A stretch of 64,000 nt of DNA from Azoarcus sp. KH32C (lineage in GTDB: Bacteria; Pseudomonadota; Gammaproteobacteria; Burkholderiales; Rhodocyclaceae): positions 3,534,001 to 3,598,000 of the forward strand of contig NC_020516.1 of NCBI RefSeq assembly GCF_000349945.1, in the 5' to 3' direction. How positions within the stretch are numbered: position 1 is the first letter of the stretch; every line of letters starts with the position of its first letter. Under the pieces are notes generated by a model, which was given only the letters and a program-made list of their open reading frames with translations, was not told the DNA's origin and made no database searches. Shown here in pieces: positions 24,619-32,674 of this stretch. Both the position numbers and the translations under genes were made by a program.

Positions 24619-25782
24619 ATGAGCGTATGCATCGTCGGCTGGTCCCACACGCCGTTCGGCCGCCTCGATCTCGATTTCGAACAGCTCGTCACGACCGCCG
24701 CGTCCGATGCGATCGCCCACGCCGGCATCGACGCCGCAGCGGTCGACGGCGTCTGGCTCGGTCACCTCAACGGCGGGTTGATTCCCGAGATCTTCTGCTC
24801 GTCGCTCCCCTCGCAGGGCAACGCCGGACTGCGCTGGAAGCCCGCCACCCGCGTCGAGAACGCCTGCGCCTCCGGTGCGGCCGCCATCGCGTCGGCCTGC
24901 GACGCGATCGAGGCCGGACGCGCGCGCATCGCCCTCGTCGTCGGCGCCGAGAAGATGACGGCCTTGTCCGGCCAGATGGTCACCGACATCCTCGCCCGCG
25001 CCTCCTACTATCGCGACGAAGGCGCCCACGGCCTGAGCTTTCCCGGCATCTTCGCGAAACTCGTCGACGCCTACGGCCGGCAATACGGCTGTCCCCTGGA
25101 AGCGATGGCCCGCATCGCCGCCAAGAACCACGCCAACGGCACCCGCAACCCCTACGCCCACATGCGCAAGGACGTCGGATTCGACTTCTGCAACACGGTC
25201 TCCGCCGCCAACCCGCTGATTCACCCCGGACTGCGCAAGACCGACTGCTCGCTCGTGTCCGACGGCGCCGCCGCGCTGATCCTCGCCGACAGCGCCCTCG
25301 CCAGGGATTTCGACCGAGCCGTCGCCTTCCGCGCCCGCGCGCACGTGAATGACCTGTTGCCGATCGCCAAGCGCAACATCCTCGGCTTCGAAGGCCCGCG
25401 CCGCGCCTGGGCGCAGGCGCTGTCGGCAGCGCGCTGCAACGTCCGCGATCTTTCCTTCGCCGAGATCCACGACTGCTTCACGATCGCCGAGCTGCTGACC
25501 TACGAGGCGATGGGCCTCACCGAGCCGGGTGCCGGCGCGCGAGCCCTGCTCGACGGCATCGTCTACCCCGGCGGCGCGCTGCCGATCAACGTTTCCGGCG
25601 GACTCAAGGCCAAGGGTCATCCGATCGGCGCGACCGGCGTGTCGATGCACGTCCTCACCGCAATGCAGCTCACCGGCGCCGCGGGCGACATGCAGTTGCC
25701 AAATGCAAATCTCGCCGCGGTATTCAACATGGGCGGCATGGCAGTGGCAAACTACGTGAACATTCTCGAGCGCGTCCAATGA
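24619..25782 (+). CDS. SCP-x-type thiolase (acetyl-CoA acyltransferase)
   Basis: This 387-residue thiolase has the nucleophilic Cys in ENACASGAAA (about residue 80), HDCF (about 285) and GGLKAKGHPIGATG (about 335-348) with the catalytic His. It resembles lipid-transfer/SCP-x thiolases used in degradative pathways. It should cleave the beta-ketoacyl-CoA with CoA to acetyl-CoA plus, if the ketone is aromatic, benzoyl-CoA or a substituted form. GGAG precedes the ATG. Its stop overlaps the next start as ATGA, so it is coupled to the ligase gene. A thiolase of this kind (TioL) is known from the p-ethylphenol pathway of Aromatoleum. Confidence 0.9.
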   Translation: MSVCIVGWSHTPFGRLDLDFEQLVTTAASDAIAHAGIDAAAVDGVWLGHLNGGLIPEIFCSSLPSQGNAGLRWKPATRVENACASGAAAIASACDAIEAGRARIALVVGAEKMTALSGQMVTDILARASYYRDEGAHGLSFPGIFAKLVDAYGRQYGCPLEAMARIAAKNHANGTRNPYAHMRKDVGFDFCNTVSAANPLIHPGLRKTDCSLVSDGAAALILADSALARDFDRAVAFRARAHVNDLLPIAKRNILGFEGPRRAWAQALSAARCNVRDLSFAEIHDCFTIAELLTYEAMGLTEPGAGARALLDGIVYPGGALPINVSGGLKAKGHPIGATGVSMHVLTAMQLTGAAGDMQLPNANLAAVFNMGGMAVANYVNILERVQ

Positions 25783-27326
25783 ACATCGCCGAACTCCTCG
25801 TACGCACCGCCCGCAGCTTCCCGGACCGCACGGCGGTCCTGCGCGGCACGACAGCGCTGCACGATTACGCGGAGTTCGCGGCGCGCTGTGCCCGCCTCGC
25901 GCATCACCTGCGCAACGACCACCACCTCGAGGCCGGCGACCGCGTCACGCTCTACATGAGCAACCGCCCCGAATATCTCGAGTCCCTGTACGCCACCCTG
26001 TGGGCGGGGCTCGTCGCGGTGCCCGTCAACGCCAAGCTGCACCCGCGCGAAATCCTCCACATCCTCGCCGACTCGGAGTCGCGCGTCGCCATCGTCTCGC
26101 CGGAACTCGCCGACGAGCTGCTGCCCGTGCTGCACGAGGTCGGCAAGCGCACCCACGTCATCGTCGCGGGCGACGCCCACTACGCGAAAGCCGTCGCCGG
26201 CCGGCCGCTCGCGCCCGTCCCGCGCGCCCCGACCGATCTCGCGTGGCTCTTCTATACGTCGGGAACGACCGGCCGCCCGAAGGGCGTGATGCTCACGCAC
26301 CGCAACCTCCTGACGATGACCCACGGCTACTTCTCCGACGTCGAGTCCCTCGACGGCAGCGAAGCCGCCGTCTACGCCGCCCCGATGTCCCACGGCGCGG
26401 GGCTGTACAACTTCGCCTTCACGCTGCGCGGCTGCCGCCACGTCGTGCCTGCCTCGGGCGGCTTCGATGCGCAGGAGCTCGTCGAACTCTCGCGGGACGT
26501 CGGCAATCTCTCGATGTTCGCCGCGCCGACGATGGTCAAGCGCCTCGTCGCCCACCTCCGCAGTACGGAAGCCAGGCCCGACGGTTTCAAGACCATCGTC
26601 TATGGCGGCGGCCCGATGTACCTCGAAGACATCCGCGACGCGCTCGACACCCTGGGCAACCGCTTCGTCCAGATCTACGGCCAGGGCGAGTCGCCGATGA
26701 GCATCACCGTCCTGCCGCGCGAACTGCTCGCCGATCGCACGAATCCCGCCTGGGAGGCGCACGCGGCTTCGGTCGGCATCTGCCAGTCAAGCGTCGAAGT
26801 CATCGTCGCCGACGCGGACGGCCACCCGGTACGGCCCGGCGAGACCGGTGAAGTGCTGGTGCGCGGCGACACGGTGATGGCCGGCTACTGGAACAACCCC
26901 GCCGCGACCGACAAGACGCTGCGCCACGGCTGGTTGTGGACCGGCGATCTCGGCTCGATGGACACCCACGGCTTCCTGACCCTGAAGGACCGCTCCAAGG
27001 ACGTCATCATCTCGGGCGGCTCGAACATCTATCCGCGCGAAGTCGAGGAGGTCCTCATCCGCCACCCCGACGTAATGGAAGTGTCCGTCGTCGGCCGGCC
27101 CGATTCCGAATGGGGCGAGATCCCGGTCGCCTTCATCGTCGGCCGCGGCGTCACCGCCAGCGACCTCGACGCGCTGTGCCTGCACGAGATCGCCCGCTTC
27201 AAGCGCCCGCGCGAATACCACTTCGTCGAGGCCTTGCCCAAAAACAACTACGGCAAGATCCTCAAGACGACGCTCCGCGAAATGCTGAAGACCCTCCCTT
27301 CCGGCCCGGCCTCAACCAACGGTTGA
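25779..27326 (+). CDS. AMP-forming acyl-CoA ligase
   Basis: This 515-residue ANL-superfamily enzyme has the P-loop-like YTSGTTGRPKGVMLTH (about 165-180), YGQGES (A5), TGD (A7) and the hinge KDRSKDVIISGGSNIYPREVEE (A8), and the catalytic Lys near the end (NNYGKILK). It would activate an aromatic or beta-keto acid to its CoA ester with ATP. It duplicates the step offered by the CoA-transferase, so the two may act on different acids or under different energy states. It is the last gene of the operon. A hairpin follows at 27393-27419. Confidence 0.9.
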   Translation: MNIAELLVRTARSFPDRTAVLRGTTALHDYAEFAARCARLAHHLRNDHHLEAGDRVTLYMSNRPEYLESLYATLWAGLVAVPVNAKLHPREILHILADSESRVAIVSPELADELLPVLHEVGKRTHVIVAGDAHYAKAVAGRPLAPVPRAPTDLAWLFYTSGTTGRPKGVMLTHRNLLTMTHGYFSDVESLDGSEAAVYAAPMSHGAGLYNFAFTLRGCRHVVPASGGFDAQELVELSRDVGNLSMFAAPTMVKRLVAHLRSTEARPDGFKTIVYGGGPMYLEDIRDALDTLGNRFVQIYGQGESPMSITVLPRELLADRTNPAWEAHAASVGICQSSVEVIVADADGHPVRPGETGEVLVRGDTVMAGYWNNPAATDKTLRHGWLWTGDLGSMDTHGFLTLKDRSKDVIISGGSNIYPREVEEVLIRHPDVMEVSVVGRPDSEWGEIPVAFIVGRGVTASDLDALCLHEIARFKRPREYHFVEALPKNNYGKILKTTLREMLKTLPSGPASTNG

Positions 27327-27392
27327 TTAAGCAAATCTTTCATTCCCGGCACACGAGAGCAGAAGCGATTAGGATCGAGGCTCCTTGAACCC

Positions 27393-27419
27393 GCGTGTTC
27401 CGGCCTTGCCGGAACGCGC
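27393..27419 (+). terminator. hairpin after the ligase gene
   Basis: GCGTGTTCCGGC pairs with GCCGGAACGCGC around CTT, giving a 12-bp stem with one G-T pair. No T-tract follows, so this is a possible Rho-assisted end of the catabolic operon. Confidence 0.45.
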
Positions 27420-27466
27420 GCCGTCCGTGGCGCGAACTTCCTGCCACCCCGCCAGGAGAGTGATCG

Positions 27467-29299
27467 ATGAAGATGCCCGTCCGCGCACTTGCGCTCTCGC
27501 TGCTGCTCGGCGCCTGCGCCAGCAACATCCCGGCACCGACCCAGTCCTTCACCTACACGCTGCTTCCCCAACAGCCGGAAATGGCCTCCGGCTACCAGGA
27601 GAAGCCCGGATGGGCGCTGCGGCAGTATGCCGTCGCAGCCGCCAACCCGCTCGCTACCGACGCCGGGCGCCAGGTGCTCGCCGCCGGCGGCTCCGCGCTC
27701 GATGCCGCGATCGCGGTACAGATGGTACTGGGCCTCGTCGAGCCTCAAAGCAGCGGCATCGGCGGCGGAGCCTTCCTGCTGTATTACGACGGCAAACAGG
27801 TGAGCGCCTACGATGGGCGCGAGACGGCACCGGCCGCCGCGGACGAAAACCTCTTCATGGGCACGGACGGCAAGCCGATGGCGTTCAACGACGCCGTCGT
27901 CGGCGGGCGTTCGGTTGGCGTGCCCGGCGCCGTCGCGATGCTCGAAATGGCCCACCGCGAACACGGCAAGCTGGCCTGGGCCGACCTGTTCCAGCCCGCG
28001 ATCCAGCTCGCGGAAAAGGGCTTCGCCATCAGCCCGCGTCTCTACACGCTGCTCAAGGCCGACACCTTCCTCAAACAGGACCCGGTCGCCGCCGCCTATT
28101 TCTATCAGCCCGACGGCGCCCCCTATCCCGTCGGCCACGTACTCAAGAACCAACCCTACGCCGACGTCCTCAAGCAGATCGCCGCCAAGGGCAGCAAGGC
28201 CTTGCTGACAGGCCCGGTCGCGGAATCCATCGTCGCGAAGGTCCAAGCCCACGCAACGAACCCTGGCAAACTGACGGCGGCCGACCTGAAGAACTACCAA
28301 CCGAAGAAACGCGAAGCCCTCTGCACCGACTATCGCGCCGTGCAACGCGAATACCGCCTATGCGGCTTCCCGCCCCCGAGCAGCGGCGCCATCGCGGTCG
28401 CCCAGATCCTCGGCATCCTGAACAACACCGACGCCGCGAAGCTCCCACCGCAGGGCGGAGTCGATGGCAAGACCCTGCCCTCGCCGCAGTGGCTGCACCT
28501 TTACACTGAAGCCTCGCGCCTCGCCTTCGCCGATCGCGCCAAGTACGTCGGCGACCCGGACTTCGTCGCCCCGCCGGGAGGCAGCTGGCAGACGATGGTC
28601 GCGCCCGACTACCTCGCGTCGCGGGCCAGGATGATCGGCGAAAACAGCATGAAGACCGCCGAACCCGGTGCCCCCGGCCCGCTCAAGACCACGTGGGCGA
28701 TGCCCGCCGAACAGCCCGAATACGGCACGAGCCACATCAGCATCATCGACCGACACGGCCACGCGCTCAGCATGACCACCACGATCGAAGCGCAGTTCGG
28801 CGCGCGCCAGATGGTGAATCCGACCGGAGCCGGCAACGGCGGCTTCCTGCTCAACAACGAGCTCACCGATTTCAATTTCGCGCCCAACGACGCCGCGGGC
28901 CAGCCGACGGCGAATCGCGTCGAACCGGGCAAGCGGCCGCGCAGCTCGATGAGCCCCACCCTCGTATTCGACAAGAACAGCGGCCAGGTGCTCATCACCG
29001 CCGGCAGCCCCGGCGGCGCGCTGATCATCCACTACACCGCCAAGACGCTCTACGGCATGTTGAACTGGGGCATGAACGCGCAGACGGCGATCAATCTCCC
29101 CAACTTCGGCGCCACCGGAGCCCCGACCCTGCTGGAAGAAAAGCGCTTCCCCGCGACGACGGTCGATTGGCTCAAGGCCCACAACCATGAAGTGCGCGAG
29201 ACCGAAATGACCAGCGGCCTGCAAGCGATCGGCCGCACGCCGACCGGCTTCTTCGGCGGCGCCGACCCGCGCCGCGAAGGCGTCGTGATGGGCGAGTGA
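27467..29299 (+). CDS. ggt: gamma-glutamyltransferase, predicted lipoprotein
   Basis: This 610-residue enzyme transfers or hydrolyses gamma-glutamyl groups, for example of glutathione, in the periplasm. The N-terminus MKMPVRALALSLLLGACAS has a lipobox (LLGAC), so it is probably a membrane-anchored lipoprotein, unlike soluble E. coli Ggt. The autoprocessing site is at YGTSHISIIDRHGHALS, where the Thr becomes the nucleophile of the small subunit. PRSSMSPTLVF and AGSPGGALII fit the family. It has its own start with GGAGAG and is followed by a convergent pta gene. Link to the ketone cluster is not evident. Confidence 0.92.
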   Translation: MKMPVRALALSLLLGACASNIPAPTQSFTYTLLPQQPEMASGYQEKPGWALRQYAVAAANPLATDAGRQVLAAGGSALDAAIAVQMVLGLVEPQSSGIGGGAFLLYYDGKQVSAYDGRETAPAAADENLFMGTDGKPMAFNDAVVGGRSVGVPGAVAMLEMAHREHGKLAWADLFQPAIQLAEKGFAISPRLYTLLKADTFLKQDPVAAAYFYQPDGAPYPVGHVLKNQPYADVLKQIAAKGSKALLTGPVAESIVAKVQAHATNPGKLTAADLKNYQPKKREALCTDYRAVQREYRLCGFPPPSSGAIAVAQILGILNNTDAAKLPPQGGVDGKTLPSPQWLHLYTEASRLAFADRAKYVGDPDFVAPPGGSWQTMVAPDYLASRARMIGENSMKTAEPGAPGPLKTTWAMPAEQPEYGTSHISIIDRHGHALSMTTTIEAQFGARQMVNPTGAGNGGFLLNNELTDFNFAPNDAAGQPTANRVEPGKRPRSSMSPTLVFDKNSGQVLITAGSPGGALIIHYTAKTLYGMLNWGMNAQTAINLPNFGATGAPTLLEEKRFPATTVDWLKAHNHEVRETEMTSGLQAIGRTPTGFFGGADPRREGVVMGE

Positions 29300-29317
29300 G
29301 GGCTCGCGCCGGGGGAC

Positions 29318-30358
29318 TCACATCGCGGCCACGGCGGCCGGCGCCGACACCGCGCACCGTTCCGCCGCCTGCGCCTGCACCACCGTCACCGCGATCACGT
29401 AGAACACATCGTCCGCACTGCAGCCGCGCGACAGATCGTTCGCCGGCTTCGCGAGCCCCTGCAGCAAAGGGCCGATCGCCACCGCCCCGCCGACCCGCTC
29501 GGCAAGTTTGTAGCCGATGTTGCCTGCTTCCAGGTTCGGAAACACCAACACGTTGGCCCGTCCCTTCACCTGCGAATCCGGCAGCTTGCGATTCGCGATC
29601 TCCGCGACGATCGCCGCATCGAGCTGCACGTCGCCATCGATCGCCAGATCCGGCCGCCGCGCCCTCACCCGCCCTGCGGCCTCTACGACCTTGTCGACGG
29701 CCGCATGCTTCGCGCTGCCACTCGTCGAAAACGACAGCATCGCCACGCGCGGGTCCTCCATCAGCAGGCTGCGCGCACTGTCCGCCGCCGCGATCGCGAT
29801 CTCGGACAACGCCTCCGCGTCCGGATCGACCACCAGCCCGCAGTCGGAAAAGATCAGCCCGCCCTTCAGGCTATGGAAGGGCTCGCACAGCATCATCAGG
29901 AAGAAGCTCGAAACCAGCTTGAAGGACTTGTTCACGCCGATGATCTGGATCGCGTTGCGCACCACATCCGCGGTCGTACGCACCGCACCCGACACCGATC
30001 CGTCGGCGTGGCCCAAGCGCACCATCAGATTCGCGAAACACAGCGGATCGAGCACCTCGCGCTGCGCCTGCTCCCGCGTCATGCCCTTGTGGCCGCGCAG
30101 CCTCACCAGCTCCTCCACGAAGCCCGGCGTCAGATGCGAACGGGCGGGATCGACCACCTCCATCCCCGCCAGCGAAATCTCCTCGCGGTACGCGCAGCTC
30201 TCGATCGCCGCCCGATCCCCCGCGAGGACCATCTTCGCCGTCCCTTCGCGCACCGCCCGTTCGGCCGCCCGCAACACGCGCGGGTCGTCGCCCTCGCTGA
30301 GCACGATGCGCCGCGGGTTAGTCCGCGCAAAGTCGATGATCCGGTTGATCGCTTTCAT
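29318..30358 (-). CDS. pta: phosphate acetyltransferase-type enzyme
   Basis: This 346-residue PTA_PTB-family protein has IVLSEGDDPRVLRAAE near the N-terminus, GHADGSVSGAVRTTADVVR, SFFLMMLCEP, FSTSGSAKH and LVFPNLEAGNIGYKLAERVGGA. Its length equals the short Pta form without an N-terminal regulatory domain. It would interconvert acetyl-CoA and acetyl phosphate. No acetate kinase gene is next to it. The start is the MKAINR methionine. It is divergent from an IclR regulator with two small palindromes between them. Acetyl-CoA from the thiolase step could feed it, but that is speculation. Confidence 0.9.
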   Translation of the reverse strand: MKAINRIIDFARTNPRRIVLSEGDDPRVLRAAERAVREGTAKMVLAGDRAAIESCAYREEISLAGMEVVDPARSHLTPGFVEELVRLRGHKGMTREQAQREVLDPLCFANLMVRLGHADGSVSGAVRTTADVVRNAIQIIGVNKSFKLVSSFFLMMLCEPFHSLKGGLIFSDCGLVVDPDAEALSEIAIAAADSARSLLMEDPRVAMLSFSTSGSAKHAAVDKVVEAAGRVRARRPDLAIDGDVQLDAAIVAEIANRKLPDSQVKGRANVLVFPNLEAGNIGYKLAERVGGAVAIGPLLQGLAKPANDLSRGCSADDVFYVIAVTVVQAQAAERCAVSAPAAVAAM

Positions 30359-30481
30359 TCTGTTCACCCAAAAAAATTGCCGGAACCGAAGGGGTTGGGG
30401 AGAGTTCGGTTCCGGCGCAATCACAACACCCGTGACAGCGGGGTTGAGGAGGGAGGTTTAAATATTTTTTGATATTTTATG

Positions 30482-30496
30482 TTCCGTTTTTCGGAA
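30482..30496. promoter_or_regulatory. IclR-type operator between pta and the regulator
   Basis: TTCCGTTTTTCGGAA is a perfect palindrome with 5-bp arms. TTCCG-N5-CGGAA resembles operators of IclR-family regulators. It lies about 125 bp from the pta start and 100 bp from the regulator start. Confidence 0.55.
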
Positions 30497-30553
30497 TTTG
30501 TCTAAACTTTAGGGGGAGTCGGCCGAAAGGTCAACACACAAAACTCAGAAAAC

Positions 30554-30568
30554 GGTACGATTTGTACC
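30554..30568. promoter_or_regulatory. second palindrome before the IclR regulator
   Basis: GGTACGATTTGTACC has 5-bp arms around GATTT and sits 30 bases before the regulator's ATG. That position suits autorepression. Confidence 0.45.
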
Positions 30569-30597
30569 TAAAATGCAAAATCCATGAGGAGTCCGTG

Positions 30598-31437
30598 ATG
30601 AACGAGTCCAACGCCCTTCGGTCCGAAACCGCGAAAATCGACGGGGACACGCCGACGCTGCGCTTGTTCGCCCTTCTCGAAGTCATCGCCGAAAAGGACC
30701 AGTTCTTCTCGCTGCAAAGCCTGGTCGAAGAGATCGGGCTGCCCAAACCGACCCTGCATCGCATGCTCCAGCAGCTCGAAAGCGCCGGCATGCTCCAGCG
30801 CGACGGCGACGGCCGCCAATACAGCACCGGCGTGCGCCTGCGGCGGCTCGCGGAAAAGCTGCTGCTCAACAATACGATGCATGGCGCGCGGCGCATCGTC
30901 CTGCGCCAGCTCGTCGAGGAAGTCGGCGAAAGCGGCAACATCACCGCCTTCAACGGCAGCGAAGTCGTCTATCTCGACCGCGTCGAAACCGCCGCGCCGC
31001 TGCGCTTCTACCTCCATCCCGGCTCGCACGTGCCGGCCCACTGCTCCGCCACCGGCAAGCTCTTCCTCGCGCAGATGAGCCCTGCACAACGCCGCCGCCT
31101 CCTCGCCCACGTCCCGCTCGAACGTTTTACCGCAAACACCATCACCGACTACGACGCGCTCGAACGTGAAATCGAGATCGTCAAGCGCAACGGCTACGCC
31201 CTCGACAACGAGGAATTCCTGCCCGGCCTGCTGTGCGTCGCGGTCCTCGTACCGGGCAAGCCGGGACACTCGAACATGGGCGTCGCCATCCAGGCCCCGA
31301 TCATGCGCCTCACCGTCGACAAGGCCCTGCACTTCCTGCCCGCACTGCAACGCGCGGCGCAGGCGCTCGCCAACATCGAACGCGAAGCCGAACAGTCCAT
31401 GCCTGCACAGGTCGCCACCCTTGCGCGACAGGCCTGA
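30598..31437 (+). CDS. IclR-family transcriptional regulator
   Basis: This 279-residue regulator has an N-terminal winged helix-turn-helix (about 20-85; FSLQSLVEEIGLPKPTLHRMLQQLESAGML) and an IclR effector domain (about 100-265; HPGSHVPAHCSATGKLFLA). The start is the ATG after GAGGAG. It is divergent from pta, so pta is its most likely target, together with itself. The effector is unknown. The next gene starts 7 bases after its stop, but that transglycosylase is probably only a read-through neighbour. Confidence 0.9.
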   Translation: MNESNALRSETAKIDGDTPTLRLFALLEVIAEKDQFFSLQSLVEEIGLPKPTLHRMLQQLESAGMLQRDGDGRQYSTGVRLRRLAEKLLLNNTMHGARRIVLRQLVEEVGESGNITAFNGSEVVYLDRVETAAPLRFYLHPGSHVPAHCSATGKLFLAQMSPAQRRRLLAHVPLERFTANTITDYDALEREIEIVKRNGYALDNEEFLPGLLCVAVLVPGKPGHSNMGVAIQAPIMRLTVDKALHFLPALQRAAQALANIEREAEQSMPAQVATLARQA

Positions 31438-31443
31438 GCCCCG

Positions 31444-32655
31444 ATGCCGAAGCAGCTCGCGGCCGCAATCGCTCTTCTCGGTCTCCTGACCCCGGCAGCC
31501 GGCATCGCCGACGAGGCCTTCGACCGCTGCGTCGAAGAGCTGCGCGCAAGCGCCCCGGCCAAGGGCGTCAGCGCAGAGGTCTTCGACCGCAACATCCGCG
31601 GCCTGCAGCCCGACATGGCGGTCGTCGCCTCCCTCGACTACCAGCCCGAATTCAAGACGCCGATCTGGGACTACCTCTCCGGCCTCGTCGACGACGAACG
31701 GATCGCGGACGGCCGCGCGATGCTCGACAAGTGGGCACCGGCCCTTACCGCCATCCAATCGCGCTACGCCGTCGATCCGGCCACGGTCGTCGCCGTCTGG
31801 GGCGTTGAAAGCAACTTCGGCCGCAACGTCGGCAAGCGCCCGATCCTCACCTCGCTCGCCACGCTCTCGTGTTTCGGCCGCAGGCAGGACTACTTCCGCA
31901 GCGAACTCTTCACGGCCCTGCAGATCGTCGAACACGGTGACGTCGAGCCGGGTCGCCTCACCGGCTCCTGGGCAGGAGCTTTCGGCCAGACGCAGTTCAT
32001 GCCCTCGACTTTCGCCCGCGTCGCGGTCGATTTCGACGGCGACGGGCGCCGCGATCTCGTCGGCAGCGCCCCGGACGCACTCGCCTCCACCGCCAACTTC
32101 CTCGCCGACGCAGGCTGGTCGCCGGATCTCCCGTGGGGCTTCGAAGTCGCCCTTCCCGCCGGAATCGACGATTCCCTGATCGGACGACGGAAGAAACGCC
32201 CGCTCGCCGAATGGGCCACGCTCGGCGTCAAGCGGATCGACGGCAAAGCACTCGAGCCGGCCACGACGCCTGCCGGCCTGATCCTGCCCGCCGGCGAAGG
32301 CGGCCCCGCCTTCCTCGTGACCTCGAATTTCGACGCGATATACGCCTACAACGCGGCCGAGAGCTACGCCCTTGCGATCGCCCACCTCTCCGACCGCCTG
32401 CACGGCGGCAAGCCCTTCGCGACGCCTTGGCCGACCGACGACCCCGGCCTGTCGCGCGCCGAGCGGCGCGAAGTGCAAGCCCTGCTGCTCCAACGCGGCT
32501 ACACGATCGGCGAAATCGACGGCGTCATCGGCAGCGCGACGCGCCAGGCGATCGAGGACATCCAGCGCCAGGCCGGCCTCGAAGTCGACGGCCGCGCCGG
32601 ACGCCGAATGCTCGAACTCCTGCGCACATCGGCGCCCCCGAAGCCCGCCGAATGA
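31444..32655 (+). CDS. lytic murein transglycosylase, MltB type with peptidoglycan-binding domain
   Basis: This 403-residue periplasmic enzyme has a signal peptide at 1-22 (no lipobox Cys), an SltB/MltB catalytic domain (about 25-320) with the catalytic Glu in WGVESNFGRNVGK (about 120) and QFMPSTF, and a C-terminal PG_binding_1 domain (about 340-400; VQALLLQRGYTIGEIDGVIG). It cleaves glycan strands to 1,6-anhydromuramyl products. Lack of a lipobox separates it from E. coli MltB. It starts 7 bases after the IclR stop. Confidence 0.9.
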   Translation: MPKQLAAAIALLGLLTPAAGIADEAFDRCVEELRASAPAKGVSAEVFDRNIRGLQPDMAVVASLDYQPEFKTPIWDYLSGLVDDERIADGRAMLDKWAPALTAIQSRYAVDPATVVAVWGVESNFGRNVGKRPILTSLATLSCFGRRQDYFRSELFTALQIVEHGDVEPGRLTGSWAGAFGQTQFMPSTFARVAVDFDGDGRRDLVGSAPDALASTANFLADAGWSPDLPWGFEVALPAGIDDSLIGRRKKRPLAEWATLGVKRIDGKALEPATTPAGLILPAGEGGPAFLVTSNFDAIYAYNAAESYALAIAHLSDRLHGGKPFATPWPTDDPGLSRAERREVQALLLQRGYTIGEIDGVIGSATRQAIEDIQRQAGLEVDGRAGRRMLELLRTSAPPKPAE

Positions 32656-32674
32656 CGCGACGCGCCCGCGACGC

